Shown: one piece after another, positions 11,786 through 23,559 of the stretch
Position numbering within the stretch: the first letter of the stretch is position 1
How the letters are laid out: each line of letters begins with the position of its first letter
Assembly (NCBI GenBank): GCA_026929865.2
Contig: CM049397.1
Location: forward strand, 31,267,198 to 31,331,197
Reading direction: 5' to 3'
Origin: Hyperoplus lanceolatus
Lineage: Eukaryota; Chordata; Actinopteri; Uranoscopiformes; Ammodytidae
DNA length: 64,000 nucleotides
The notes under the pieces: generated by a model
Database searches by the model: none
What the model was told of the DNA's origin: nothing
The model's input: only the letters and a program-made list of their open reading frames with translations
Program-made: the position numbers and the translations under genes

Positions 11786-12204
11786 GAACTGTAAGCTTGC
11801 ACAACTATGCGTTTAGTCTTCCCTAACACTGCTGCCTAACTTCTAGAAGAAAATATAACGAAGAGGGGTCAACAGTTCATCGTGTGTTAATCTGGTCGTG
11901 TCTTTTGAATTTCCAGACAAATTGCAGACTTTCTTTCTTGTACATTTTCAGCGCCTTTTATTCTTAACTTTGGCCTCATGCATTTGGCCACACTAAGGTA
12001 CGATAAGGAAAATTAGTCAAAAAGGATATCTTCATGAAAAAGATGAACCAGCACGAGTTTGTGAATTTCCATCCATGACAGTGTTTTCATATGAAGTGCA
12101 GTAACGGGTTATCCATAGGTCAATAAACTCGATCTAAAAAATTGCTTATTTTGGCTTTTGGAAAGTTTTTTAATTCCGGTAATAGTTTATTTCTAAATGG
12201 TCCA
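11786..12204. other. Intergenic, upstream of cytokine-like copy A
   Basis: AT-rich sequence between the hAT element and the start of the inverted duplication. No gene or recognisable repeat seen. Confidence 0.5.
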
Positions 12205-12273
12205 TCCCATTCCCTCCTCGGCCCCATGCACATGGCTCAACGCCCATCCGTAGCGCTACGTAGTTCAGCGTCT

Positions 12274-12392
12274 CTTTAAATAAGGCTTTCCCCCCAGTCA
12301 CTGCAGCAGTCTGAGGAGCGCACGCACGGCACCGTCAGATACCACACAGGCGCCACTCCAAAAACTTCTCAAGACTTTCTCACTTGCTGCGG
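12274..12392 (+). promoter_or_regulatory. Promoter and non-coding first exon of cytokine-like copy A
   Basis: A TATA-like TTTAAATAAGG (about 12,275) is followed by a segment ending GCTGCGG then the donor GTAAGT at 12,393. Promoter, exon and donor are all conserved in arm B (36,715-36,832). That conservation, with no open frame leading to the coding exons, marks it as a 5'UTR exon. The transcription start (about 12,305) is inferred. Confidence 0.65.
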
Positions 12393-13237
12393 GTAAGTCA
12401 CACTTATTCCAAACCTGCACATTCGCTTTTTGCATTGCACTTCGATGGTAATAGCCAGGATTTGGCATTGTATGGTTTCACCTGTTTATGGCAAATGTAA
12501 TAATAGTCCACGACTTTATGTGACTCTTTTAACAATATTATGATGCTTAGGAGTGTAATTGCATATACAGGGAAAGTTTAAGAGAGGAATCTACTTTCCA
12601 TTCTGTCAATAGCAGCCTATCACTGGAAAGCTTGGGGCATTGTCCTGGCCTTATCTCCAAACCTATGATTCATATTCATTCATGGTCCATGTCGAACTTA
12701 AAAAATGCTGCCAGGAATATTAACTAACTAACCAGTGTTGATAAGGAGTTTAACACTATTGCGGTTCTGGACTTACAGGCAGAGAGAACATTTGAAGGTG
12801 TAATATTGAGCTGTAATGGTTGTGACGGACATTTCTCACTATTTTATCATGTTTTAAGCGAATAACCAGCAGATTAATTCCTAATTGAAATAGATCTGTT
12901 GCATCACAGAGATGTTTTTCTACGGTCAGAGCAGGCTACTTATCTAATATGATTCAAAATATTAAGCACATATTTTCAGTTGAGAAGTTAATTATTTGTT
13001 GATTTGGCATCTGCAGTATTATGTTTACCCCTGGGTTCATTGGATAGAGAGCATGCAAAGTTGAAAGATCAGTAACACACTGTTTAAGGAGGAGTTTATG
13101 CATCTTCCCACCGCAATCCATCTCTCTGAGCCTTTTTTATGCTCACAGAATCATTGATAAATACATCAGATATTAATGTAAATATAACACACAATCACAG
13201 ATGTAATCAGAAAGTATAAATTAAGAAATAGAAGCTT

Positions 13238-13410
13238 TAATAATAATAATAATAATAATAATTGATAGGTTTTATATAGCGCTTTATTGCCTAGGCACTC
13301 AAAGACGCTTTACAGGGTTCCTGGTTCAATTCGTTTACACACAGTCATACCGGTGGTGGTAAACTACGAGAGTAGCCACAGCTGCCCTGGGGCAGACTGA
13401 TGGAAAAAAA
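13238..13410. repeat. (AAT)n run and dispersed repeat fragment
   Basis: A short AAT repeat is followed by TTTTATATAGCGCTTTATTG...ACGCTTTACAG, a phrase type common in fish interspersed repeats. It lies in the first intron of copy A. Confidence 0.5.
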
Positions 13411-13486
13411 AATCCAGACTTTAAAGAAAAATCCAGACTGTTTTATACTGTGTGAATCACCTTAGACAGGTGGTGTTGCATGGGCA

Positions 13487-13930
13487 TCGATTCAAGTGTG
13501 CTCAAGTCCAGTGATACCAGGTGTTAAATTAAGTTGCTTTGTTGGTCAATTAACAAATGATTACTTTGACATTTGTTTTTTTGGCATATCCCCTTTTACA
13601 CCACACCCCAGTTATCAACCGCTTTCTGAGTGGTCTGCCAAGAGATTGCAAAGGGATGATATTGATCCTTTTTTGCATTGTTCTCTTTTACAAAGGTTTT
13701 ACAAGACTGTATTGTTGAATTTGGTATGCCTGCATTCACTGCCTCCCGTGGGACTGTCATCATGTATCTGGTCTAGTCTGTTCTGGTTGTTAGCCCTGTC
13801 CAGAGGTTGTACATCTTCTGTGGAGATAGACTGTAGGAAATAGGTAAACAGGGGGTGTTGGGCATTGATTCAAGTGTGCTCAAATCCAGTGATACCAGGT
13901 GTTTTCCTGCCATGGTTCAGGTATTAAGTT
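13487..13930. repeat. Tandem duplication inside arm A intron
   Basis: Two copies about 380 bases apart (13,487 and 13,867) share GATTCAAGTGTGCTCAA.TCCAGTGATACCAGGTGTT. The second copy continues into GTTTTCCTGCCATGG, which is matched in arm B near 33,725. Confidence 0.75.
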
Positions 13931-14549
13931 AAGTTGCCCAACCGCTCAGTGGAAACAAGGCTGTCGGATCGGTAGCACGATGACGACACTGATGAGAAGC
14001 AGAACACAATCCTCTCATTCCACAGCCACAGGGTCTGAAGGGGGGCCAGGGTCTTCTGGTTGGTTGCATCATGTACTGATAGAGGTCTACTAGTACATTC
14101 TTGCAGGGGCTGGCATGAATCCATGTGGCCCTCTAGGCTGTGCTTTCTGCCAACTCCATTTCCAGTTTATCATTTGGTGGCAGGTCTGGCACTGGGGAGC
14201 AGACTTCTGTTATTGCAGCAACTTAGTCATGTAGGTCACCGTCTGCAGACGTTGGAAGACAAGTAGCTGGGGTTAACACAACAGAGCAGAGCTCCATTGT
14301 GCCTATGTTTTGGGTGCACATGCGCCTAAATATCTGTGAAATGTGCCTGGTCGCAGCAGTGCACCTGAAATGTATCACAGCTTTTTGTTTTTTTTAGTTC
14401 TTTGTGATTCAAACAAACATTGGTCTATGCCATTTAGTCCATAATAAGCATGAAAAACTCTATCAGCCTTATCTGTAACTTGCACTCCCATGGTTCTCAT
14501 ATCACCATTCCTAAACAGCACATTGTTCCTCAAAATGTCACTTTCATTT

Positions 14550-14551
<2 letters not shown>

Positions 14552-14619
<68 letters not shown>

Positions 14620-14636
14620 TGTGTGTGTGTCTGTCA
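14552..14636. repeat. (GT)n microsatellite
   Basis: Uninterrupted GT dinucleotides apart from two CT steps near the end. Low-complexity reading frames across it are not genes. Confidence 0.95.
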
Positions 14637-14639
14637 CAG

Positions 14640-15000
14640 ACATGTTGGGGGGCAGGTGCTCAGTGCAAAAAAAGGGCACAATATATTCTATCGTTGAATG
14701 ACCAAATAATTTTAAGGATAGGTTGTACAAACCCCCCCTGGCCTAATGACTTTTAATACCCGGCCACACATAGAGTGTTTCTCAAAGGAATTTAGGAGAC
14801 TGTGTTTGGGACCCTGAACCTTCGAGGGGGGTCCCCCGGAAGAAACATTTTAACCTTTTAAAGTAAAATTCATCAATCTGGTGCACTTGAAAAGAAAACT
14901 AAGGCTATAATCACCTGTGTCAATGTGGGCTATTTATTACTATTTGCTGGAATAATTTGGAGACACAGAATTACCAAAAAGCAGAAAGAACAAATGTACA
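14640..15000. repeat. Interspersed repeat fragment related to 38,550-38,730
   Basis: Contains AGGGGGGTCCCCCGG, then TTTTAACCTTTTAAAGT.AAAT and AATAATTTGGAGACAC, in the same order as in the hAT-flanked block near 38,580-38,715. A shared transposon family is likely; type not determined. Confidence 0.5.
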
Positions 15001-15205
15001 TGTTTGAAAAAAAAATCTTTATTTTTTTAATTAATCGGGGCATTGTTATAACATGTATTTAATCATCAAGTATTTATAGATGGTCATGTCAGCATGGGCA
15101 AGATACACTGCTAAAAACAATTAAAATGTAAAGGCACTTGATTGGTCCAGGGGGCAAAGGGCAGGTGCTCAGGCACCACTTGGTGTCTACGTGTGCATGC
15201 CACTG

Positions 15206-15232
15206 TCTGTCTGTCTGTCTGTCTGTCTGTTG
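15206..15232. repeat. (CTGT)n microsatellite
   Basis: Six to seven CTGT units in the intron of copy A. The shorter counterpart in arm B is at about 28,051. Confidence 0.9.
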
Positions 15233-15724
15233 CAAGAGCAATCTATAAGTTCTTGGTCGAGTGTCTGTCTGCTCCCCACTCATAAACACAGCATCAGCAT
15301 CGTATTTCACAATTTGTCAAATACATTTTTTCTGCCTGATTATTCCTTTCCCTGCTGCGATAGCGACCAAAGTAATGACTCATATACACATTTGATCCAA
15401 ATCATTAAAACAAATCTAGTTTGAATACACAGCCTAGGCTCTGTAAACTGGTTTGCAAAAAAAAAAAAAGGGACAAACAGTAGTGAGCGACATGCCCATT
15501 TACAAAGGCTAGGCTGTATATTAACACCAGAATTTTTGTCAGCACAAACACACACAGTAGTAACCACTCAGGTGTCAGGAAATTAGTTTGCATCCCTGTG
15601 ACAGTGAGTGTAGAGTTTCACCACAAAATTTCAAATTCAAATGACGTTCATTAAGCCTACTGTGTATCTTACTCTTTCTATGTGTTCTTCTCTCCTCATG
15701 ACAGAGAGCCACTGATAAAACGAA

Positions 15725-16346
15725 ATGCTTCCTGATCGTCAAAGTGTTCTGAAGATCAGAGGAGGGAAATATGTGACGGTCAAGAAGTTCCCACCGGGAC
15801 AACACAGCCTGTGTGCTGTCGATGTGCAAAATGCAGAACAAGAAGGTACAACCGTTTTCTAATGTCCACGACTATTTCACAACAACAGTTTTTGTTTTGC
15901 AAAGGTCCCAATTGTAAGCCCCATTGCTGTTTATGTCCTAAAGATTAAATACACCTTTATCACACCTTCCCTGATTTAATCAGTTATAGTCTTTATGGGT
16001 TCTGCCACTTTTCATTCTTTTTTGTGGTTCTCTTATTCTTTTATGGCTGTCTTTTATTTCCTTTCTACTGTATGTTATGTTTAAAACGTTCTTTGCTTGT
16101 TTTGTGAAGCACTTTGTAACTTTATTTTGATGAGAACTATATAAATAAATATTAGATTAATATATTATAATTATGATTATTCACACAAAGTAAACAAGTC
16201 TTTCTTGTGTCCTCAGCACCTTCGGTGGACATATACAAGCGTGTAAAAGACCAGATAATCCAGCTGGCTTTCCGGTTCAATTCCTCTCTTTTCCTAAAGG
16301 TGGATGAGGATAACAAATCTCTGACGGTAAACACCAACCTTTAACT

Positions 16347-16433
<87 letters not shown>

Positions 16434-16810
16434 CATTACGACAGATTTAAAAGCCAACATACTTCAGTATTGGTTTCACAAATAGGGAAATACTATTTTT
16501 CACAAAATTTTAAAAAAAAGTTGATAATACAGTTTATTTCTGTCTTAAAATGAGATTAAACCACTTGGCTGAATACTGTGTTTTTCACCAGGTGACAAAC
16601 AGTACCCCCACGACACCTGATATGACACCTGACTGCTGGTTTGTGAAGGAGGACCTGGGGTCTGATCATTATGGCCTGAAGTCTGTGGTCCAAATCAACA
16701 AGCAGTACCTCAAAACAGAGACCAGGCCGGGCAGCAGGAAGACACTGGTCTTTGTCCTAGGAGACAGCAAAGAGGAGTGTGCTCATGTGACAGACGTAAC
16801 AAAAGGATAA
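15725..16810 (+). CDS. IL-1-family-like cytokine, copy A (three coding exons)
   Basis: Exons 15,725-15,845, 16,217-16,326 and 16,592-16,810 with GT-AG borders give 149 residues. The start is firm: an acceptor at 15,704 is followed by an in-frame TAA nine bases before the ATG, so no longer N-terminus can join in frame. There is no signal peptide or membrane segment, as in leaderless IL-1 cytokines. The family call rests on three points. The exon plan is 121/110/219 bases. The middle exon ends after FLKVDEDNKSLT, where IL-1 genes split the analogous strand. The last exon has CWFVKEDLGSDHYGLKSVV then YLKTE, loosely matching the IL-1 C-terminal signature. Synteny with ckap2l agrees. A long IL-1beta-type prodomain is absent. 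It could be a fish-specific IL-1 family member; I cannot fix which one. Confidence 0.65.
16080..16160 (+). repeat. LINE 3' tail remnant in intron of copy A
   Basis: AAGCACTTTGTAACTTTATTTTGATGAGAACTATATAAATAAA resembles L2-type tails. It is present almost unchanged in arm B (26,215-26,290), so it predates the duplication. Confidence 0.5.
16349..16431. repeat. (GT)n microsatellite
   Basis: About 40 GT units in the last coding intron of copy A. Arm B has an expanded CA tract in the same intron (25,330-25,438), so the tract probably predates the duplication. Confidence 0.95.
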
Positions 16811-17538
16811 GAGGTATGTTTTTTTTTAAATGTATTCTAACTGAAGTTATTTAGCATTTTACCTTACTTTTTACTTCTTCTGAAAATGTTTCCCCATAAA
16901 AAGTACAATATGTCAACACTGTGTGAAATAATAGCTCAATACTTTACATTTCTACCTGAGCTATTTTTTAACACGCTACTTTTACTGTATAATGTCAAAC
17001 GTATAGCCTATAGCCTATCTATAGCTTTGATAGATCATGAACAATTATGAAGGAGATTCAGCTGAACCAAACTGGTTTACTGACAATACATGGCAGGCAA
17101 AGCCCTGGTACATTTGAAACTTTTTGGCTATTTTCCTTCCATAACATGTCTTCTTTCAGTGTAAATACAAAGTCCAAAATGTAAATTTGAGTCTTTATTT
17201 TACTAAACCATGTCTGTTTGCGTCTGTATATTTCTCCTATACAACCATCTTTTACGGCCATTATCTCAACATTAGTTTTTTTCAATCCTCAAACATCTCA
17301 ACTTCTCAAACCTCAACTATCCACATTCATTCTTAGCACTATTCTAAAAGGTTATTACTGAAGGGCTTGTTCATAAGTTGTTAAATGTGTGATTGAAGAT
17401 GCATTTTGTTGTCAAAAACATTCAGAAAATGCATTTTAAAGATCTGTACGTTGTATTTTTTCTGTGGACTACTCAAGTCTGATTCAATATCATGCCTTCA
17501 TTAATCTACTTAACCTTCTCTGTGTTGGTTTCTTTCAG

Positions 17539-17897
17539 CAGACGTACAAATGCTCAACCCAAGATGTCCGTACTTCCTTCTGCATTCTGCACCAGATCTG
17601 CTCCAGCTCTGGACCAATCAGATCACTTGGTCATTCTTGGGTTTCTAAGTGTCTTATTGGTTGAAGCTGAGGGACTTGGAAAAAGACAATTTATACATCA
17701 ATGTCCCTTACTTTAATGTGATAGCGTCCTGCTGGTGAATACGGTCAAACCTGTCTTTCAAACTCAATGTATCTCTGCAGAGCTTCTGAGCCTTAGAATA
17801 CATTTTACTGTTTCCAAAGGCTGAATAGCTAGGCCTTCTACTCCACATGGTTAACCTTTCTAAACCTTTAATGTGACATGTTCCTTAAATGCTTTTG
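17539..17897 (+). other. Probable 3'UTR exon of copy A
   Basis: The last coding exon has a good donor (GAG|GTATGT at 16,814) just after the stop, and an acceptor TTTCTTTCAG ends at 17,538. The same donor and acceptor exist in arm B. The segment is about 99% identical between arms. A 74/75-codon open frame runs across it in both arms, but it starts upstream of the acceptor and is most likely non-coding. No AATAAA was seen, so the 3' end is uncertain. Confidence 0.55.
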
Positions 17898-18381
17898 ATA
17901 TTCTAGTATTTAAGTATATATATATATACTGTTTATATATATATGTATATACACCTATATATTTCTTTTTGTGAAACATTTTGTGAAACTTTTGTATGTA
18001 TGTCTATGAATCCAATGTATTATTATTATCTTGTTTTGCTTGTTTTACAAACTAATGTATTTAAAGTTTTAAAAAAAGGGACCATAGGGGAGGGACCAAA
18101 GAGAATAAGTGGAGCGGTTGAGGTATTTGAATTCAAATCTCTATCCCAACTGCCATTTTCTCCCCAAATCCTCCACCCCAGCTTTAATTCCTGCAGTGCC
18201 AAATTGGGTGAATGTGTTTAGTTGGTTGTGTAGAGGAGTAAGGCATGTTAACATGTGTACAAAGCATCAAAAAGGCTTTTTAAGAAAATCTAAAAAATAA
18301 CTCTGCATCCGTATATTTGGAAATTCTTCTGCTGTTCCCTACACTACTCCCACGCTTCCTTCTCTGTCTCCCTCAGCACTT

Positions 18382-18446
18382 TTATGCTTTATTAGACAGG
18401 TTTGAAAAGAGACAGAGATTAAATGGGCCAGAGAGGAAAATGACAT

Positions 18447-18477
<31 letters not shown>

Positions 18478-18556
18478 CGACTACGTGCCGGATTCGAACC
18501 TGTGGTCTGCTGCTACTAAGGGCTTCGGGGTGGACGCTCTGACTACTACACCACAA
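18382..18556 (-). repeat. tRNA-derived SINE, minus orientation
   Basis: Shows the inverted B box GGATTCGAACCTG and the tail TTTATGCTTTATTAGACAG read in reverse, with a (GA)n run inside. Same family as 23,265, 55,699 and 56,308. Confidence 0.7.
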
Positions 18557-19017
18557 GACAATTATCAGCTTCTGTTTTGTCACAGAGTTTATACATGAGT
18601 CTCCAGTCTGTAGGAGGTTTGATTGAGAGTTCTTATCAGTTCTTCTGAAAGGTTGGGTTGATAGTGCTTACAGGAACTGAATATCAGATTCATTGTCACT
18701 CTCAAACCTCTCAACAGCAACTGAAAAGGTTTGTTTTTGCTGACAAATATCCAAACCATCATTCATCTCCGTGAAGAATGATGCAGTCACAAGATGAACC
18801 AATTGTTAAGAATGTTTTCCCTTTTGTAAACACACTGTCAGGCATGCGGCTGGACAAGAGCCAGGCCCTACTGTTCTCTAGCCAAACATTTACTGCAGAA
18901 GCAGCTTTTAGTTTTTATGCACCAAATCTCTGGAACAAACTCCCAGAAAACTTGATGTCTGCTGCAACTCTTAGCTCTTTTAAATCAAGTCTGAAGACGT
19001 TTCTGTTTCCATTTTAA

Positions 19018-19847
19018 AGGTGAAGTAAGCGGTTTATTTATGTTAATATAAGTGTTAAATCGCTCTTTATTCATACAGTGATCACTTACATAATGTGCGC
19101 GTTTCAAGACGATCTCTCAGTCAGCTGCTCTGCATGTAATCGGCAAATAAACTTATTGTAGTATCCCAACATTTTTATCCAATCAGAAGAGAGAACGCTA
19201 CAAATCGACATGCGTCTCACTCATATATACTATATACACTCCATGGTCTCGCTGCCGGTGCATGCCAGAGCATCAGATGGGTGAATGTGTATGCGCCTAC
19301 AATGGCGGAGCAGGTAAACATCCATCCCAATGTCTGTTTTGATGGTTTTTATCATGTTTTATCACACTTATGGATCTGAGATGATGCTAGATTGTGACAG
19401 CTCCTGGCACCTCCTGATTGGCAGGCTGCCAGGAGCTGATTGCCTATCATCAACACCCATGTTGGCTGCTCTCCTGAGCTATAAAAGCGGCAGTAATCAG
19501 CCACTTGGGTCTCCCTCCCTTGACGTATGGTTTGGTTTTGGTTTGTTTTAGTTAGTGGTGCTTTACACACCCCATACACTCTTCACTCACACAGACACCG
19601 CACTCACTACTGATTACTGACATTCACGCACTCTTTAGTAGTTTTCTTTAAACTTGGTTAAATAAATTATAATTTGGTAAATCTAACTTTCTTGTGTGGT
19701 CTCCTCTTTTGTCCTTCCCTTGAGCCCGGGATGTGACAATAACTTGCTGCTTGCATTAATGTGGTGACGTAGGGACGAGGGAGGGGACTGCTAACTGCAG
19801 TCACTGACAGGAAGTTAGCTAAAAGAACCATTCCGCTTACAGCACCT
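19018..19847. mobile_element. TTAA-flanked MITE containing a nested solo LTR
   Basis: Ends AGGTGAAGTAAGCGG and CCGCTTACAGCACCT are imperfect inverted repeats. TTAA lies on both sides (19,014-19,017 and 19,848-19,851), as for piggyBac-type elements. Without the LTR the element would be about 480 bp. No transposase. Confidence 0.75.
19393..19738 (+). mobile_element. Probable solo LTR (Ty3/Gypsy-like)
   Basis: Begins TGTGACAG and ends ATGTGACA (TG...CA). Contains a TATA box (CTATAAAAGCGG, 19,481) and AATAAATTATAA near the end, in the order expected of a long terminal repeat. About 346 bp, with no internal retrotransposon genes nearby. A 5-bp target duplication was not seen, so the exact ends are uncertain. 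Confidence 0.55.
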
Positions 19848-20251
19848 TTAACCTGTAATTTTTATTTTGTTAAATGTTTTATTTCTATTCATTCACTTTT
19901 AAAGGTTTTATTCATTCACTTTTCTTGTGTATATTATGTATTTTAATCTTGCCTTGCACAACCAACTCAGCACTGTCATCTTTAAAATGATTTCAAAGTG
20001 TAATTAAGTCTTACAGATGAAACAAACAAAAAATACAGTATGCCGCTTGCCTTGTCCATGCCATTGCCTTTAGCAAATACTGTCTTTTGAAAAGTAAGAG
20101 AGAAGGATATCATATAGTTTAGTGTTGTACGAGCTCTTGTGGCCTGTGGCAAACGGAAGTGATAAGAAAAAACATGCTCACGGAGGATAAAGCCGAAATA
20201 ACTTATTTTTTTCTAGCATGAACTTGGCAGTGCACATGGAACATTTCTATA

Positions 20252-21543
20252 GCTTTGTTCCAATCCCCTTACTTCCCTGTTATTTAGTATAGTAGAAAAA
20301 GATTTAGCATGTCCCAATACATGTGGTCAAATGCAGCATGCTTAAAAAAAAACCCAGATGCCCTACTTACAACATCCGATTGTAATTTTAAGTGGGGAAA
20401 TCAGCATGCTTTTTTGACGATTCTGACCCTCAATCAACTGCGCAGTGGAAGTGATTTCATATTGACTGAGTGAAACAGCAATGTGAAGGATGAGCAAGAG
20501 GCAAGTTAAAGGTGTGATGTTATGATGAAATAGTAAAAAGTAAAAGTATGTCCCAAGTGTAGCATACTGCATCCTAACTAGATTATTTTAATGGTCAGAG
20601 ATGTAGTATACACTCACCGGCCACTTTATTAGGTACAGCAGTTCATTTTCTTGTTAACACTAATCAGCCAATCACATGAAAGCAACTCAATGCATTTAGG
20701 CATGTAGACCTGGACGGGACAACTTATTGAAGTTGAAACCGAGCAACAGAATGGGGAAGAAAGGGGGATTAAGTGACTTTATACATGACAATGTTGATAG
20801 TGCCAATAGGGCTGGTCTTGAGTATTTCAGAAACTGCTGATCTACTGGAATTTTCACTCTAAACCATCTCTAGGGTTTACAGAGAATGTCCCGAAAAAGA
20901 AAAAATATCCAGTGAGCGGCAGTTGTGTGGACGAAAATGCCTTGTTGATGTCAGAGGTCAAAGGAGGAAGGGCAGACTGGTTCAAGATGAAAGAAAGGCA
21001 ACAGTAACTCAAATAACCACTCGGTACAAGCAGGGTATGCAGAATACCATCTCTGAATGCAAAACAGGACCAACCTTGAAGCAGATGGGCTACAGCAGCA
21101 GAAGTCCTCATTGTGTGCTACTCCTGTCAGCTAAAAACAGGAAACTGAGGCTACAATATGCACATGCTCACCAAAATTGGACAATAACAAATTGGAAAAG
21201 CATTGCCTGGTTTGATGAGTCTCGATTTCAGTTGTGAAAGTCAGATGATAGGGTCAGAATTCGGTGTAAGCAACATGAAAGCATGGATCCATCCTGCCGT
21301 GGACCATCAACCATGCCACGTTCAAAGTCACTTGAATCCCCTTTCCTCTCCATTCTGATGCTCTGTTTTAACTTCAGCACGTTGTCTTGACCACATCTAC
21401 ATGCCTAAATGCATTGAGTTGCGGCCATGTGATTGGAAGATTAGCTTTTTGTTTTTATAAGCAATCGAACAGGTGTACCTAATAAAGTGGCCGGTGAGTG
21501 TATATGTACAATAGAAAAAGGAAATGCTATTTGGAGCGCAGGG
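20252..21543. mobile_element. MITE (GCGTTCCAA ends) disrupted by a Tc1 element
   Basis: The left end GCTTTGTTCCAATCCCCTTAC and right end TTTGGAGCGCAGGG resemble the ends of the complete relative at 54,727-55,014. The Tc1-like element at 20,611-21,500 lies inside. Confidence 0.55.
20611..21500 (+). mobile_element. Tc1-like transposon, internally deleted
   Basis: Terminal inverted repeats CACTCACCGGCCACTTTATT / AATAAAGTGGCCGGTGAGTG, each next to TA. The 890 bp keeps the N-terminal half of a transposase (20,923-21,237, e.g. ATVTQITTRYKQGMQNTISE and AWFDESRF around the first catalytic Asp). It then stops, and the region for the second and third catalytic residues is missing. Not able to encode an active transposase. 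Confidence 0.85.
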
Positions 21544-23264
21544 TGTGTTACACATTTTTAATTTCCTTTTAAGTAGTTATTATCTGACCTAATGTTGAGA
21601 GAGTGAGGGTGAGGCAACAGGGCAGGTGGTGCGGAGGTGTGTGGCATTTCCGCTGACATGCCGACTCATATTTGCACCTTTGCAGAAGAACATTCCCCTG
21701 ACTGTGAGAGCATAGGCAAGGCAAGGCAACTTTATTTATATAGCACAATTCAAACACAAGGCCACTCATGTAGTGGGTTGAATAATTCTCATAACACATA
21801 CGTGGTCTTAGATAGTCATTTTATTGAATCTTATACAAACAAACATTTACTCACAGTTAGCCTAGCAGGATGGGTAGCATGCAGTCAGATGGAGGAGACG
21901 CTTCCTCCGAGCCGTGCGGGGGGGAAAAGCACTCTCTTTTCAGGGAGGCATTAACTTAAGGCTAAAACATCTGATATGTTGCAGCTGTCGCTTCTTATCA
22001 GCTATGTGGCCTTCTGCTGGGAAAAGTTTGACTGTTCTTGGCTATTTTCCCAGAATAGGCCTATCATCCTGCCCACACAGTCTCACAAACTTCACCACAC
22101 GAACATGACATGTTGATCTGCTTTCTGTATAAACTATTCCTCTCATAGAATCATAGAACTTTTATTCTACACTAACCATTGAGTTGTAAAGAGGCAAGAT
22201 CTAAGCCTGTGTTTTTTATAAAAGATTACCAGAATTTATTGTCTCCTTTTTTTATAGTTGACAATAAAATTACGCAATTCAGTTCCTCAAAGCAGAATGA
22301 TCCACCACACCTTCACAAACCTTGACATGAAAAAAAAAGTTTTAACTGAGTAATTTAAGTTGTTTGAGTTATGTATATGTTTAGTTTGAGACAATGTTTT
22401 GTCTTTTTCTATGTGTGTATTGATGTTTTCTACGGGGTGTCTGTATTTTTGCATCATTTTAAACTTTACAGAAGGATTGGTTCATAATTTGTTAACTGCA
22501 TGACTTGTGATACATTTTCTTCTTAATAGAAGTTGTAAAAAAAGACCTGAACATAGTATTTGGTTTTTAAAGAGATGCAGATGTACACATAATTGGTAAA
22601 ATATTCATTCAAACATTTCAGAAAGAAATTGTAATACAGCAAAAGAATGGCTTTCATGTAGGTAACTAATAAACTGACAAAGTTTCATGATGAAGTTACT
22701 TTTCCCTATTCAGTGTCTATAGCCTTGAGCTGCATAAGCATTCCAAAAGAGCTATGAAACTCAACTATTAATAATTTGGTGTTTTTGTGTAATAGTTGAG
22801 AGAGGAGGAATAGTTGTGTGGGCTTGTCAGCAGGACCCCAAGGTATTTGCGGTTTGTGGGATAACGCTGAAGATACCTGAAATACTTTATCTTTATCATC
22901 ATTCGAGTGTGTGGGAGGAGAGTGTGTGACTCTGACCTCCATCCAACCTTACACACTTCTCTACATGAGTCTCATACTTCCCAAGGCACCAGGACACCGT
23001 TCAGCATATATATATATCAACGTTTATTAAATACACTAGCTAACAATCCAGTTACATTATTAGTGTAAAAACAAAAATACATGTATATAACGATTTTCCA
23101 AACCCCCAAACTGCTGATACCTGAACGATATTCACTGTTTAACTAAGTCAAGGGTTTGAATCAGGCTGGTGACCAAATACGTTTTGGATCAAGATGTGTC
23201 ACTGTTACTTCCAAACAAAGAATTTAGTGGATCGTGAATATTGTAGGGTTAAATACAAAAAACA
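21544..23264. other. Centre of the inverted duplication, no gene seen
   Basis: Holds a dispersed repeat at about 21,718-21,765 (CTTTATTTATATAGCAC) and a segment at 22,440-22,570 resembling the intron between the last coding exon and 3'UTR exon of the cytokine-like genes. The rest is unassigned. Confidence 0.5.
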
Positions 23265-23420
23265 GGGCCCTTAGCTCAGTTGGTAGGGCGTCCCCCCCAT
23301 GGGCCTCGGCCAGCAGCGGACCCGGGTTTGATTCCAGCCCGCGGTCATTCTCCGCATGTCATTCCCCTCTCTGCCCCATTTCACCTCTGTCTCTACACTA
23401 TCAATAAAGCATAAAAATGT
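23265..23420 (+). repeat. tRNA-derived SINE, nearly full length
   Basis: A-box region GCTCAGTTGGTAGGGCGT, B box GGGTTTGATTCC, a body with GGTCATTCTCCGCATGTCATTCC, and a tail CAATAAAGCATAAAAATG. Best copy of the family in this window. Confidence 0.8.
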
Positions 23421-23559
23421 CAAAAACACATCTTAAAAAAACCCAAAAAAAAAACAGCCTGTTTCAGTAGAAGTTGGCATGGAACCCAAGTAGCTTTTTG
23501 TAAAAGAAAAAAAGAAAAGAAAAGAATAATACATCATTTCCCACATACATACCAAAACA

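Larger units (their letters stand above)
12205..17900 (+). repeat. Inverted duplication, arm A (cytokine-like copy A)
   Basis: Matches the reverse complement of 23,560-36,903 in conserved order: promoter and first exon, intron pieces at 12,400-12,880, blocks at 13,490-14,110 and 15,180-15,710, coding exons, and 3' region 17,340-17,900. Arm A is compact (5.7 kb). Arm B is 13.3 kb because of later transposon insertions. Confidence 0.93.
18690..19950 (+). mobile_element. L2-like LINE 3' end, split by a nested insertion
   Basis: The frame at 18,778-19,016 reads SFYAPNLWNKLPENLMSAAT then FKSSLKTFLFPF, the L2/CR1-type C-terminus. The 3' tail resumes after 19,851 (GTAATTTTTATTTTGTTAAATG...). Interrupted at TTAA by the element at 19,018-19,847. 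Left end approximate. Confidence 0.65.

Noticed and set aside
17492-17716. 74/75-codon frame kept in both arms of the inverted duplication (MPSLIYLTFSVLV...)
   Set aside because: The surrounding non-coding DNA is equally conserved (about 99%), the frame starts upstream of a good splice acceptor, and it resembles no protein I know. It most likely lies in the 3'UTR exon.
23265-23340. Possible tRNA gene (A- and B-box-like motifs)
   Set aside because: No complete cloverleaf, and the sequence runs into a SINE body and tail repeated elsewhere in the window.
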